From contig NZ_CANMRL010000005.1 of the NCBI RefSeq assembly GCF_947500255.1, positions 1 through 64,000 on the forward strand: a stretch of 64,000 bases of DNA, written 5' to 3'. The notes below the pieces were generated by a model. The model searched no databases, had not been told where the DNA came from, and was given only the letters and a program-made list of their open reading frames with translations. Shown here piece by piece: positions 45,169 to 54,973 of this stretch. A program made the translations under genes and the position numbers. The first letter of the stretch is position 1; each line of letters opens with the position of its first letter. The DNA comes from an uncultured Psychroserpens sp. (GTDB lineage Bacteria; Bacteroidota; Bacteroidia; Flavobacteriales; Flavobacteriaceae).

Positions 45169-45732
45169 TTATTCTGAAATCGCTAAGATACAGGCCTCTC
45201 TTATTTTCCACAATTGATTAAAACTAATTCGTAAATTTTCATTCTTAATCCATGTCTTTAAAAAGGATTTGTGGAAATCGACCTTGTAATCACCTATTTG
45301 TTCTGGTTCAATAGCAACCTCATATAGCAAAGTATTCTCAAAACTTGGTGTATAATCATTATTGAAGGTAATATCTAAAATCTCACCATTAAGCTTTAAA
45401 TAACAATGGGCTTCGGGAATATAATCTAATTTGTACTCCTTAAGCACAGTCTTAATTTTTGGTGTGTTTCTAGCGTTCATCTCAAAAACACCTAAGTAGA
45501 GCTGAATATCGTCTATGCCATTTTCTATGGCAATAGCTTTTAGTAAAGCGTGTTTTGTTGAGCAAGTACCTTTAAGTTCTTTTAGAACTTGCCTATAATC
45601 ACTTCGGTTGGTTGTTCTACCATAAGGTAGTTGTTTTACATAATTAAATACCGATTTAAAATCGGTGAGTCCTCGGTCTAAGCATACTTTTGAAAGTGGC
45701 TGACGTCCAGATAAATTAAAAGATTTCTCCAT
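45169..45732 (-). CDS. Transglutaminase-like cysteine protease-fold protein (187 aa)
   Basis: A soluble protein with a transglutaminase-like pattern: Cys in GTCSTKHALLKAIAIENG, His in EAHCYLKLNGE and Asp in ILDITFNND. The order and context (G-x-C-S-x-K/R on a helix, A-H, D-x-T/F) are typical of that superfamily. Activity may be hydrolysis or acyl transfer on an amide; the substrate is unknown. Its start codon overlaps the end of hutI by 17 bp, so it is translated from the same mRNA and may have a role in amino-acid handling. Confidence 0.7.
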   Translation of the reverse strand: MEKSFNLSGRQPLSKVCLDRGLTDFKSVFNYVKQLPYGRTTNRSDYRQVLKELKGTCSTKHALLKAIAIENGIDDIQLYLGVFEMNARNTPKIKTVLKEYKLDYIPEAHCYLKLNGEILDITFNNDYTPSFENTLLYEVAIEPEQIGDYKVDFHKSFLKTWIKNENLRISFNQLWKIREACILAISE

Positions 45733-46951
45733 TGATAATGACTTTATCTATGAGGTCATCTCCAAAGGCATAAGGTATATAGTAGTAGTTGGGAATGTCC
45801 TTGGTTAATATTAAATTCGCTTTTTTTCCTCTGCAGATGCTTCCGTAACTATTAGAAACACCCATGGCGTAGGCACCATTTATTGTTGCTGCATTGATAG
45901 CTTCTTCTGGCGTAAGTTTCATTTTAATACACGCAGTAGATACTACAAAGTTCATATTTCCGCTAGGTGTTGACCCAGGATTATAGTCGCTCGCTAATGC
46001 TAACGGTAAACCTGCATCAATAATTGTGCGACCAGGTGTATATGGAATACTTAAAAAGTAAGAACATGATGGTAAAGCCACGGGAATGGTCGTTGTATCT
46101 TGTAATACTGAAACATCCTCCGGATTTAATTCTTCTAAATGATCCACAGATAAGGCGTTATATTTAACGCCAAGTGCAACACCTCCAAAGGCATTAAATT
46201 GATTTACATGTATTTTCGGAATTAAATGATGTGCTTCTGCTGCTTTTAACACGCGCTCAGTATCTTCTAAATCGAAATACCCTTTTTCACAAAACACATC
46301 GATGTATTCGGCTAAATGTTCATTGGCCACAGCCGGAATCATCTCATTGACCACCAAATCTATAAACCCTTTTTTATTGTCTTTATAGTCTTTTGGAATA
46401 GCGTGTGCTGCCAATAAGGTAGGCTTAACCTTGATAGGGAACTCTTTTTTTAAACGTTTAATTACCCGAAGCATTTTTAATTCGGCTTCAACCGTTAAAC
46501 CATAACCAGATTTTATCTCAATAGCTCCAGTTCCTGATTTAATAACCTGAGTGAGTCGGTTAGCTGCTTGTTCGTATAAATCGTCCTCTGAAGTGTTTTG
46601 TAGTTTTTCTGCTGAATTCAAAATACCACCTCCACGATTGGCGATATCTTCATAGGATAAACCGTTGATGCGATCTACAAATTCTTGAGTGCGATCTCCA
46701 GCATAAACAATATGTGTATGCGAATCACACCAGGTTGGTAACACAATTTTTCCTGTAGCGTCAATAATTTCATCGGCCTCAATATCATCAAAATCATCCA
46801 TGCTACCATACTCTACAATGGTATCGTGTTCAATTAAAACATAAGCATTTTTCAATACTGGCAACACTTTCATGTCATCACCTTTTACAATGGTAACATT
46901 GTGTTCTCTTACCTGAAGTAGTTCTTTAATATTTGTAATGAGCAGAGTCAT
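45716..46951 (-). CDS. hutI: Imidazolonepropionase
   Basis: An amidohydrolase of 411 residues that opens the imidazolone ring in histidine breakdown. The metal motif is TWCDSHTHIVYAGDRTQEF, with HxH, then GAIEIKSGYGL, PTLLAAHAIP with the next His, KIHVNQFNAFG, SVDHLEEL, and ASDYNPGSTPSGNM, which includes the catalytic Asp. The pattern is specific for HutI. It heads a two-gene unit with the transglutaminase-like gene. A strong terminator for the next operon lies just beyond its start. Confidence 0.93.
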   Translation of the reverse strand: MTLLITNIKELLQVREHNVTIVKGDDMKVLPVLKNAYVLIEHDTIVEYGSMDDFDDIEADEIIDATGKIVLPTWCDSHTHIVYAGDRTQEFVDRINGLSYEDIANRGGGILNSAEKLQNTSEDDLYEQAANRLTQVIKSGTGAIEIKSGYGLTVEAELKMLRVIKRLKKEFPIKVKPTLLAAHAIPKDYKDNKKGFIDLVVNEMIPAVANEHLAEYIDVFCEKGYFDLEDTERVLKAAEAHHLIPKIHVNQFNAFGGVALGVKYNALSVDHLEELNPEDVSVLQDTTTIPVALPSCSYFLSIPYTPGRTIIDAGLPLALASDYNPGSTPSGNMNFVVSTACIKMKLTPEEAINAATINGAYAMGVSNSYGSICRGKKANLILTKDIPNYYYIPYAFGDDLIDKVIINGEIF

Positions 46952-47000
46952 TTAGATGATATAATGATTGACGATATAAATATATAAATCTTTAGCATAA

Positions 47001-47038
47001 AAAAAGCTGCCTCAAGTCATGAAAAGGCAGCTTTTTTA
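47001..47038 (-). terminator. Terminator of the FG-GAP protein gene
   Basis: A 12-bp stem (AAAAAGCTGCCT with AGGCAGCTTTTT) with a 12-base loop and T runs. It lies 18 bp past the stop at 47056, downstream in the minus-strand direction. Confidence 0.85.
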
Positions 47039-47055
47039 TTTTGTCGGCTAGTTGG

Positions 47056-48483
47056 TTAGTTTTTTACAAACTTATAGCTAGTGGTATTGTCATTTAATTT
47101 AATGATATAAACACCAGTTTTTAATTGAGAAATATCTACACGTTCGTCATTCATTACCTTGGCATTTATCACTTCTTGACCTAAAGTATTAAAAATAGTC
47201 ATGTCTAGTGTCTCGTTAAAATTACCTTTTAAAGCAATATGAGTTTGTGCTGGATTTGGGTATAAGATTAATTCGTTATTTTCAGATTCAGAAACACCTA
47301 GTGTAATCAGTTCATTTTCATACCAAAACACAGTATCATTTGAAAAGCCTACAGATGCAATATCGTTATCACCATCACCATCATAATCATCAACAGTGAA
47401 GTCATACATTTGGAAATTGTTATCAGCAACTAATTGTGGTGTTGCACTCGGAGCTGCATTGTCAGCACCTTGAAACCATATAATAGCATCATCTATAGAG
47501 CCTCCATCGGTTAGAAGCACATCATTTTCTCCATCATTATTGATGTCTGCTACAACTGCAACAGCTGGTCTATCAATAATACTATCATCAGAAATAGCAT
47601 TAGCTGTAGAGGTTCCATTTTTAACTTTGTCATACCAGACCACATCACCTGAAAAGTTATCTACCATGACAATATTCAGGTTACCATCGTTATTCACGTC
47701 TCCAGTAATCACATTAAATATAAAATTTGTTGCTGTTGATCCACTATCTACAGTAACGGTATCTTTAATCCATGTCACAGCAGTAGAACCGCTTTCAATA
47801 TATTGATTGTAATAGATTTCAATAGATTGGTTGCCATAATAAGTAACTACAGCATCTAAATCTGTATCACCATCTAAATCTGCGAGATTAATATATAGTG
47901 TAGAGTTTCCTGTGCCATTCTCAATATCTGCTTCAGCAGTAAAGTTTCCAGTACCATCACCAGAATACCATTGTGTTCTACTATTTGAGAATGATATGGT
48001 TGCAATATCTGTATGGCCATCTAAGTTAATATCACCAGCTACAACTTCACCAGGTCCTATAAGAGCACCATCTATAACGACTTCTGAACCAAAACCACCC
48101 ATGCCATCACTAAGAAAATACACTAATTTATCCTGATTAGCCGATGTAGCAATAATATCTAATCCAAATTGACCATCAATATTAGCAACGGTAAGTCCGT
48201 CAACATACTGTATGGTTGTAGATACTTCAGTTTCAACTGTAAAGTTTCCACTACCATCATTTTTGTACCATTTAATATAATCTTGAGCTGGAGTTCCTCC
48301 ATTAAAATCGTACGTTGCCATAACTAAGTCTATATCACCATCACCATCAAGATCGCCTGATGCAAATTCATAAGGGTCAGTTCCAGTATTTGGATCTATG
48401 GTTTGCACAGCAGCAAAAGGTTGGGCAAACATAAGTGAGCTAAAAAAAGTTAAGCAAATAACGCAGAGTAAAGTTTTCTTCAT
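47056..48483 (-). CDS. Secreted FG-GAP/VCBS repeat protein with T9SS sorting domain
   Basis: An exported surface protein of 475 residues from ATG at 48483 (MKKTLLCVICLTFFSSLMFAQ signal). The longer frame begins at a poorly supported upstream codon. At least six Asp-rich blades of integrin-like FG-GAP type are visible (DLDGDGDIDLVM, DINLDGHTDIAT, DLDGDTDLDAVV, DVNNDGNLNIVM, DINNDGENDVLL, DYDGDGDNDIAS), likely Ca-binding. The C terminus carries a type IX sorting domain (LILYPNPAQTHIAL ... GVYIIKLNDNTTSYKFVKN). It is possibly an adhesin or polysaccharide-binding protein. Confidence 0.88.
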   Translation of the reverse strand: MKKTLLCVICLTFFSSLMFAQPFAAVQTIDPNTGTDPYEFASGDLDGDGDIDLVMATYDFNGGTPAQDYIKWYKNDGSGNFTVETEVSTTIQYVDGLTVANIDGQFGLDIIATSANQDKLVYFLSDGMGGFGSEVVIDGALIGPGEVVAGDINLDGHTDIATISFSNSRTQWYSGDGTGNFTAEADIENGTGNSTLYINLADLDGDTDLDAVVTYYGNQSIEIYYNQYIESGSTAVTWIKDTVTVDSGSTATNFIFNVITGDVNNDGNLNIVMVDNFSGDVVWYDKVKNGTSTANAISDDSIIDRPAVAVVADINNDGENDVLLTDGGSIDDAIIWFQGADNAAPSATPQLVADNNFQMYDFTVDDYDGDGDNDIASVGFSNDTVFWYENELITLGVSESENNELILYPNPAQTHIALKGNFNETLDMTIFNTLGQEVINAKVMNDERVDISQLKTGVYIIKLNDNTTSYKFVKN

Positions 48484-48514
48484 AATTGTTTTGTTTGTGC
48501 AGGCTAATATATAT

Positions 48515-48552
48515 AAAAACACCGACAAATTGGTTTTTTGTCGATGTTTTTA
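48515..48552 (-). terminator. Terminator of fumC
   Basis: A stem of AAACACCGACAAA with TTTGTCGATGTTT (one mismatch) and a short loop. It lies 12 bp past the fumC stop in the minus direction and has flanking T residues. Confidence 0.75.
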
Positions 48553-48564
48553 TACGTTTTATCG

Positions 48565-49962
48565 TTATTTTAAATTACCGGTCATATCTTCTGGTTTTAC
48601 CCAAGCGTCATATTCTTCGGCAGTAACATAACCAAGATTTATAGCTTCTTCTTTTAAAGTAGTACCATTTTTATGAGCCGTGTTCGCAATTTCGGCTGCT
48701 TTGTAATATCCAATTTTTGTATTTAAAGCAGTGACCAACATTAAGGAGTTATTTAATAATTCTTTAATTACATGGTGGTTAGGTTCGATACCAGAAGCAC
48801 AATGCTCTTCGAAGCTTACACAAGCATCACCAATCAATTGTGCAGATTGTAAGACATTGGCAGCCATCATAGGTTTAAAGACGTTGAGCTCATAATGCCC
48901 TTGCGTACCTCCAACGGTTACAGCTACATCATTGCCCATCACTTGAGCACAAACCATTGTTAAAGCCTCACATTGAGTTGGGTTTACTTTTCCAGGCATA
49001 ATAGAACTACCTGGTTCATTTGCCGGAATTATAATTTCACCAATACCACTTCTTGGACCAGAAGCCATCATACGAATATCATTAGCGATTTTATTTAACG
49101 ATACTGCAATTTGTTTTAAAGCACCATGTGTCTCGACAAGTGCATCATGGGCAGCTAAGGCTTCAAATTTATTCTCTGCCGTAACAAATGGTAACCCTGT
49201 GAATTTCGCAATATAGTCTGCTACAAGCTCACTATAGCCTTCAGGTGTGTTAAGTCCAGTTCCAACGGCTGTTCCACCAAGTGCTAATTCGGCAAGGTGA
49301 GGTAAGGTATTCTCTAAGGCCTTTAAACCATGATCGAGTTGTGATACATAACCCGAAAATTCTTGCCCGAGTGTCAAAGGCGTTGCATCCATTAAATGCG
49401 TACGACCAATTTTTACCACCTCAGTAAAAGCAATCGATTTTTCATGAAGTGTATTTCTTAATTTGATGATTCCAGAAATCGTTGTTTCTACTACTTTTTT
49501 GTAAATGGCAATATGCATTCCAGTAGGAAAGGTGTCATTAGACGATTGCGATTTGTTTACATCGTCATTTGGCTGAATGGTTTTTTCACCTTCACCAATT
49601 ACTTTTCCAGCTATTTGATGTGCTCTATTAGCAATAACTTCATTCACATTCATATTACTCTGAGTTCCAGAACCGGTTTGCCAGATTACCAATGGAAACT
49701 GCTCGTCATGTTTACCTTCTAAAATTTCATCACAAACCTGAGCGATAAGGTCACGCTTGTTATCGTCTAGAACATCCAATTCAGCATTCGTATAAGCAGC
49801 CGCTTTCTTAAGGTAAGCAAAGCCATAAACAATTTCAAGTGGCATTGATCCTGCTGGACCAATTTTAAAGTTGTTTCGAGAGCGTTCAGTTTGTGCGCCC
49901 CACAATTTATCTGCAGGCACATTAACGTTGCCCATTGTGTCTTTTTCTATTCTAAATTCCAT
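48565..49962 (-). CDS. fumC: Class II fumarate hydratase
   Basis: A 465-residue fumarase that interconverts fumarate and malate in the TCA cycle. The signature is [11 protein letters not shown]. Substrate contacts include [28 protein letters not shown], and [17 protein letters not shown] with catalytic His. The ATG at 49962 ([16 protein letters not shown]) is chosen instead of a TTG ten codons upstream. A TAACTTTG box just before it is the likely -7 element. Monocistronic. Confidence 0.96.
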   Translation of the reverse strand: MEFRIEKDTMGNVNVPADKLWGAQTERSRNNFKIGPAGSMPLEIVYGFAYLKKAAAYTNAELDVLDDNKRDLIAQVCDEILEGKHDEQFPLVIWQTGSGTQSNMNVNEVIANRAHQIAGKVIGEGEKTIQPNDDVNKSQSSNDTFPTGMHIAIYKKVVETTISGIIKLRNTLHEKSIAFTEVVKIGRTHLMDATPLTLGQEFSGYVSQLDHGLKALENTLPHLAELALGGTAVGTGLNTPEGYSELVADYIAKFTGLPFVTAENKFEALAAHDALVETHGALKQIAVSLNKIANDIRMMASGPRSGIGEIIIPANEPGSSIMPGKVNPTQCEALTMVCAQVMGNDVAVTVGGTQGHYELNVFKPMMAANVLQSAQLIGDACVSFEEHCASGIEPNHHVIKELLNNSLMLVTALNTKIGYYKAAEIANTAHKNGTTLKEEAINLGYVTAEEYDAWVKPEDMTGNLK

Positions 49963-49989
49963 ATGTGGTTGTGTGTGTTTATCGTACTG

Positions 49990-49997
49990 CAAAGTTA
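49990..49997 (-). promoter_or_regulatory. Candidate -7 box for fumC
   Basis: TAACTTTG on the minus strand fits TAnnTTTG and ends 27 bases before the fumC ATG. No convincing -33 box. Confidence 0.4.
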
Positions 49998-50171
49998 CGA
50001 TTTTTGATACGTTTTTTCGAATGGTTTTTGGTTTTATTCCTTAGGAAATATTAGCTAATTTCTAATTTGTGTTTATAGTATACACTTGATTGCAAATCAG
50101 GTATTTCTACCTTAAAATAGTTGAAGCATAGCTATTAGTTTTACAACATATAAATTTTAAATGTGCTTATT

Positions 50172-51539
50172 ATGAAATCCGTTTATCTTTTTGCCCTTTG
50201 TTTGTTTTGTTTTATGTCATTTAGTTGTAAAGATGATAAGAAAACACCTGAACCAAATATTGACAAGCCCAATATAGAAGAAGATATAACATCAAGCTTA
50301 TTTAAAACCGCTAACTTTCTAACGTTGTCTGATGTGCATCTCGATAAGTCACAGAAGAATGTACCTTATGGTGATATCAATAGTACAGGTATCGATACAT
50401 GGAATAGAACGATTACAGAGATCAATACGGTCGCAACAACTGTACAACCAAAATTTATGGTATACTTGGGTGATGTGCCAAATTATTTTGATAATACAAC
50501 AGGTAATATTAGCAAAGTACTTAAAGACCTAAGAACTTTAAAAGGGGATTATCCCATTTTATTCTTACCAGGAAATAATGATACTATGGAAGGTGATTAC
50601 CATTCGTTTCAAGATGCACCTAACCCTGATGGAGACAATGTTTTTTCATTGGACAAAAGTGCAACAGATCCTTGGCCAATTATCAATAGGAATTCGACGA
50701 CAACCAAAGTGAACAATTTGGATTTCAGCAAGCAGTTTGGGTTTTATGCTGTCGATTTAACCATTGGTACTGAAACACTACATGTGATAGCACTCAACTC
50801 GGTGATTTTTTGTGAACCTACAAGTACTCATCAATATATAGATGACGATAACGTAACGCAACAAAAAGCTGCACAAAAGCAATTTTCATGGTTTGAAAAG
50901 AAACTGGATAGTTATGGAGCTAAAGATCATGTGATGATTGTGATGCATATTCCACCAGGATATGATGGTTATGGTCATGGAAAAATGTGGAATGATAATT
51001 TGTATGTTAAAAATAAGGACTCGGTAAGTTATCGTGTTCAAAACAACTTTTTAAGAGTGTTGAGCAATAACAAATCAAAACTAAAAGGTGTGCTGACCAG
51101 TCATACTCATTTAGATGGCTTACGACGCTTGTATGCCGATGATACCTTTTATAAAAAAGATATGGTGGCTTTGAGTATATCGACACCTGGAATTTCGGTA
51201 TATCACAGTAATAATCCTGGATTTAAATCCTTTAGCTATGACATAAGCAATTTTGATTTGATAGATTTTACGACTTATTATGCCGAGCCAACTGCAAAAT
51301 CTGGAAATCATCATTATGAGGACCAAGACTTTAAATACCAGTCAAAATCATATACGTTTAAAGAGACTTATGATATTAAGGATCCAAAGATGACTATCTT
51401 TTCTGCGATTAATGGGATGCAGCATCGTCATATTATTAATGCGTATACCAAGCAGATTTTATATGTAAATTCTAATGATAAGCGTCCAACCGAAAAATTT
51501 GATTTTGACCTGGCTTTGGATGTGGTATTCCAGAAATAA
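50172..51539 (+). CDS. Metallophosphoesterase lipoprotein (sphingomyelinase-like)
   Basis: A 455-residue envelope lipoprotein with lipobox-like MSFSC at about residue 20. The ATG at 50172 is preferred to the GTG at 50163. All calcineurin-like phosphoesterase motifs are present: SDVHLD, VYLGDVPN, LPGNND, VMHIPPG and TSHTHLD. The arrangement, with a long C-terminal region, resembles acid-sphingomyelinase-like phosphodiesterases. The substrate could be a phospholipid head group or extracellular nucleotide. A HEAGH protein gene follows 6 bp later in the same operon. Confidence 0.85.
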   Translation: MKSVYLFALCLFCFMSFSCKDDKKTPEPNIDKPNIEEDITSSLFKTANFLTLSDVHLDKSQKNVPYGDINSTGIDTWNRTITEINTVATTVQPKFMVYLGDVPNYFDNTTGNISKVLKDLRTLKGDYPILFLPGNNDTMEGDYHSFQDAPNPDGDNVFSLDKSATDPWPIINRNSTTTKVNNLDFSKQFGFYAVDLTIGTETLHVIALNSVIFCEPTSTHQYIDDDNVTQQKAAQKQFSWFEKKLDSYGAKDHVMIVMHIPPGYDGYGHGKMWNDNLYVKNKDSVSYRVQNNFLRVLSNNKSKLKGVLTSHTHLDGLRRLYADDTFYKKDMVALSISTPGISVYHSNNPGFKSFSYDISNFDLIDFTTYYAEPTAKSGNHHYEDQDFKYQSKSYTFKETYDIKDPKMTIFSAINGMQHRHIINAYTKQILYVNSNDKRPTEKFDFDLALDVVFQK

Positions 51540-51545
51540 GAATAT

Positions 51546-52013
51546 ATGACAGAGGGACTTGTAGAGCACATTACTGGATTTTTAGAATCTATAGATATTA
51601 AGGTCATCAAGACCAACTTAGATGACGACACTTTTTTACCAGGCATACAGTTGCAAGGGCAATGCATTTTAATAGATGAAACCAAACTCAAATATCCTGG
51701 AGACCTGCTGCATGAAGCAGGACATATAGCTGTAACTGAAGCCAAGCTGCGACCATATATTGGTACAGATAAGATGGAAGTAGACTGGCCGACACAAGGT
51801 GACGAGATCGTCGCCATTTTATGGTCTTATGCGGCATTACAGCATTTACAACTCGACCCAAGTATTATCTTTCATGAGCATGGTTATAAAAAAGCCTCGC
51901 CTTGGTTTATCGAGCAATTTACGAGCGGAACCTACATGGGATTGCCTTTGTTAAGTTGGATGGGACTTTGCGAGGAGGCAGAGTTTCCTAAGATGCGGAA
52001 ATGGTTGCGATAA
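51546..52013 (+). CDS. Small HEAGH zincin-like protein (155 aa)
   Basis: A soluble protein without a signal peptide. It contains LLHEAGHIAV at residues 54-63, an HExxH metal motif (His56, Glu57, His60), and a helix with GDEIVAILWSYAAL whose Glu87 could be a third ligand. This is the arrangement in ImmA/IrrE-like minimal metalloproteases. A metallopeptidase or metal-binding role is plausible but I know no characterised family. It is co-transcribed with the phosphoesterase gene (6 bp). Confidence 0.65.
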   Translation: MTEGLVEHITGFLESIDIKVIKTNLDDDTFLPGIQLQGQCILIDETKLKYPGDLLHEAGHIAVTEAKLRPYIGTDKMEVDWPTQGDEIVAILWSYAALQHLQLDPSIIFHEHGYKKASPWFIEQFTSGTYMGLPLLSWMGLCEEAEFPKMRKWLR

Positions 52014-52110
52014 TATAATTAGGACTACGTATAGATAATAGTATGTAAAGGTTTAGAATTGCAATACAGAACTTTTCTTCACAACCTGTTAATAAATCTC
52101 AAATTTACTA

Positions 52111-52141
52111 TTGCAAAACAATTGGCTTTATTATATCTTTG
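52111..52141 (+). promoter_or_regulatory. Bacteroidota-type promoter
   Basis: A TTG at 52111-52113, 20 bases, then TATCTTTG at 52134-52141. It lies about 20 bases before the ATG at 52162. Confidence 0.6.
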
Positions 52142-52161
52142 TGCCAACAAAAAAAAACCAC

Positions 52162-52338
52162 ATGTTTGAATTTGACCAATATTTAGGATTTTTAGCATTT
52201 TTAACCATCTTAACGATAGGATTCTGGTTAATGATATTTTTATTAACGTTTGTTATTCCTTACTGGATTGGTGGTTCGCTTATTGAGCGTTTAAATGAGA
52301 TTAAAGAAGAAAAGAAAGCAAAGCGAGCAGCACACTAA
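52162..52338 (+). CDS. Small single-helix membrane protein (58 aa)
   Basis: The ATG at 52162 (MFEFDQYLGFLAFLTIL) is chosen, because the frame upstream of it coincides with the promoter. One long hydrophobic segment (about 8-37, perhaps two short helices with an IPYWIGG turn) is followed by a Lys/Glu/Arg-rich cytoplasmic helix (LNEIKEEKKAKRAAH). The function is unknown. It has its own promoter and terminator, which supports a genuine small gene. Confidence 0.7.
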   Translation: MFEFDQYLGFLAFLTILTIGFWLMIFLLTFVIPYWIGGSLIERLNEIKEEKKAKRAAH

Positions 52339-52358
52339 GCTCTTTGCTATTAAAATAT

Positions 52359-52388
52359 AAAAGGAAACCAATTTGGTTTCCTTTTTTT
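52359..52388. terminator. Bidirectional terminator
   Basis: A 12-bp stem (AAAAGGAAACCA with TGGTTTCCTTTT), an ATT loop and further T residues. It separates the micro membrane gene from the convergent TonB-receptor gene. Confidence 0.85.
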
Positions 52389-52411
52389 ATGTCTTATAGT
52401 TTTGACTTAGC

Positions 52412-54838
52412 CTAGCCGCTAAAATCAAAATCATCGCCACCACCATTACGTCCGCCATTTTGTTGTTGACGCTGTTTCTGTTGGTTAAAGCGGTAGGTAA
52501 AGGTGAGGTTAAAACTACGTTGTCTAAATTGAAATTCACCATCAGCAATAAACGTAGGTGTTGTCGATGTAAATTTTCGTTTTCTTGAGTTAAATACGTC
52601 ACTCACATTCACTGCTAAAGATGCTTTGTCTTTAAGCAAATCTTTACTAAATGCTAGATCCATAGAAAATATACCTTCACGAACGGTTTGTGCATCTTCA
52701 CTTGGTCCACGATAAAAGAGTCGCGTTTGCCAATCGATACTTCCAGGTAAGGTATATTTATTATTAATTCTTGCAAACCAGCTAAAGTTCTCTGCACCAA
52801 AATCTGTGCCTTCAAAAAAGCCTTCTGTGACCGATTTGAATAAATTTAGGTTTCCGTTTACATTCCATTTTTTTGATGGTCTATAGGTTAAGGTAAATTC
52901 AAATCCGTAACGATCGTTAGTTGCTAAGTTAATTGGTGAACGTCTAATAATAGGTACTTCTGTTCCGCCAACGATAGCTGTGTCACCTGTATCCAAACTC
53001 ACAAAGGTAAAGACGTCTGTAGCCCTTGTATAGTAGATCGATGAGTTGAGTGTCATCTTTCCGAAGCGATTCAAATAGCCTAAGTCTACAGTATTTGAGT
53101 AACTCGGATCTAAATCTGGATTTCCTTGGAATAGGTTAGTGGCACTACTTCGTGAAGGGAAAGTATTGATAAAACGAGATCGCGGACGACGAATTCGTCG
53201 GTTGTACCCTAAAGTGATACTTTGCTTCTCAGAAATCTCATACCCCAAATTTACAGTAGGGAAGAGGCCTGTATAATTTTTACGATCTAAACTTCCAGAA
53301 GTGACCTGATCAATTGTGATACGTGTACTTTCCATACGAAGCCCTAATAAATAAGAAAATTTATCTTTAATCTTGCTTCCAAATTGCGAGTATACAGCAT
53401 TTACATATTGACGAAATATCAAGTTATTGCTTTGATCAGTATCGAGCACAAACGTACCATTCTCATTAAATTCTAAGGTGTAATCGGTATCTAACTCTTC
53501 GAAAGTTCCGCGATAACCAAATTCAAAATTACTTTGTTCACCAATCGGTCTGGTGTAATCCATTTGTAATAAGACTTCATCCTGAGTTTCAGCAGTACGC
53601 ACACGTTCGGCAGCATCACCATCTTGTGCAATAAGTGATTGTTCAACCTCGCCATTATCTTCATACTGAAAATCGAAAGTCAAACGATGCTGACTATCAC
53701 CTCCAAATTGCTTATCGTAGTTAAAAGAATACTGTCTAGTAATATCGGTTTCTTCTTCTGGATCTAAACGAATGGACTCATTAATCAAATTTCTATTACT
53801 GTCAAATTCTCTAATTACATTAGAATTGTCATTGTTTTGATCACTATCGCGATATAAAAAAGAAGCAGTGATTGAAGACGTTTCATTGACATACCATTCA
53901 ACACCAAGATTGGTGTTAAAACCTTTACTTTTTCTATCAAATGTTCTAAACTCATTAAAAAAGGTGTTAGGATCATCATCATTGAAGAATTCGGTTTTTG
54001 TGGTTGCATTTCCTGGTGATTCTCTATAACGATAGCCAGACGTATTAAAAAAATTAAAGTCTCCAGTTCTGTAGTTGATATTTCCTGAAGCACCTGCTTG
54101 CGTTGGATCTCCAGCATTAAGGGTAACTGCACCATTAAGACCTTGAAGTTTACTACGCCTTAAAATAATGTTTAGAATTCCAGCAGTTCCTTCAGCGTCA
54201 TAGCGAGCAGAAGGAGAGGTAATCACTTCAACTCGTTCTATCGATTCGGCTGGCAACTGACGCAAGGCATCAGTAGAATTTAAACCTACCAATCCAGATG
54301 GTTTTCCATTAATAAGGATTCTAACATTCTCATTACCTCGTAAAGCTACATTTCCTTCCACATCAACAGATACTGAAGGTACATTATCTAGAACATCACT
54401 TACTGTTCCGCCTCTAACAGTAAGATCGCGACCTACGTTATAAATCTTTTTGTCAAGCTTTATTTCGACAGTCGTTTTTTCTGCAACAACTTCAACAGCA
54501 TCTAAAGCTTCCAAATTGAGAGCTAGAGAGACGGTTCCTAAATTCATATCGGAAGATAGTGTTCGGTCTTCGTAAGTTTTGGTTTTGTAGGATAAGTATT
54601 CAACAGACACGTTATAAGTTCCTGAAGGGACTTCGATTTTAAAGACACCTTTATTATCGGTTATACCACCAGTTATAATCTTGTTTTCTGCTTTACTAAA
54701 AAATGAAACTGTTGCATATTCCAATGGCGCTTTGTCTTCTGCATCAATAACAGTTCCTGAGATGGTCACCTCATTTTGGGCCATAGCGATTATACTCATA
54801 AAGAGCATATATACTAGTAAAAGTAATTTTAATTTCAT
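52412..54838 (-). CDS. TonB-dependent receptor-like outer-membrane beta-barrel protein
   Basis: An 808-residue outer-membrane protein with signal peptide (cleavage near AMAQ). The N-terminal domain is a carboxypeptidase-D regulatory-like fold (ISGTVIDAEDKAPLEYATV). The plug domain follows (VSDVLDNVPSVSVDVEGNVALRGN ... INGKPSGLVG). A barrel of about 500 residues with many aromatic strands then follows. The tail after the last strand is Gln/Gly-rich and ends GGGDDFDFSG. This is the OMP-beta-barrel-3 type with unknown ligand, distinct from SusC. It is monocistronic. Confidence 0.88.
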   Translation of the reverse strand: MKLKLLLLVYMLFMSIIAMAQNEVTISGTVIDAEDKAPLEYATVSFFSKAENKIITGGITDNKGVFKIEVPSGTYNVSVEYLSYKTKTYEDRTLSSDMNLGTVSLALNLEALDAVEVVAEKTTVEIKLDKKIYNVGRDLTVRGGTVSDVLDNVPSVSVDVEGNVALRGNENVRILINGKPSGLVGLNSTDALRQLPAESIERVEVITSPSARYDAEGTAGILNIILRRSKLQGLNGAVTLNAGDPTQAGASGNINYRTGDFNFFNTSGYRYRESPGNATTKTEFFNDDDPNTFFNEFRTFDRKSKGFNTNLGVEWYVNETSSITASFLYRDSDQNNDNSNVIREFDSNRNLINESIRLDPEEETDITRQYSFNYDKQFGGDSQHRLTFDFQYEDNGEVEQSLIAQDGDAAERVRTAETQDEVLLQMDYTRPIGEQSNFEFGYRGTFEELDTDYTLEFNENGTFVLDTDQSNNLIFRQYVNAVYSQFGSKIKDKFSYLLGLRMESTRITIDQVTSGSLDRKNYTGLFPTVNLGYEISEKQSITLGYNRRIRRPRSRFINTFPSRSSATNLFQGNPDLDPSYSNTVDLGYLNRFGKMTLNSSIYYTRATDVFTFVSLDTGDTAIVGGTEVPIIRRSPINLATNDRYGFEFTLTYRPSKKWNVNGNLNLFKSVTEGFFEGTDFGAENFSWFARINNKYTLPGSIDWQTRLFYRGPSEDAQTVREGIFSMDLAFSKDLLKDKASLAVNVSDVFNSRKRKFTSTTPTFIADGEFQFRQRSFNLTFTYRFNQQKQRQQQNGGRNGGGDDFDFSG

Positions 54839-54921
54839 CTGATGGTTTTATCTTGTTTTAGTCTTTAGATGACCAAAATTAAAATTCCTTGCACTAGGAT
54901 TTGGTTAATCTTGTGTTAAAT

Positions 54922-54961
54922 AAAAATGGCTCAAAATCTTCTGAAAAGAGTTTGAGCCATT
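54922..54961 (-). terminator. Terminator of the prfB operon
   Basis: A stem of AATGGCTCAAA with TTTGAGCCATT and a 15-base loop. On the minus strand it is followed by a T-rich run. It lies 12 bp past the last gene at 54974. Confidence 0.75.
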
Positions 54962-54973
54962 ATTATAGTACTT

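Noticed and set aside
50037-50047. Third MarR operator (TTCCTTAGGAA)
   Set aside because: The spacing of the half-sites is 3 instead of 2, and it lies before fumC and a phosphoesterase gene with no functional link.
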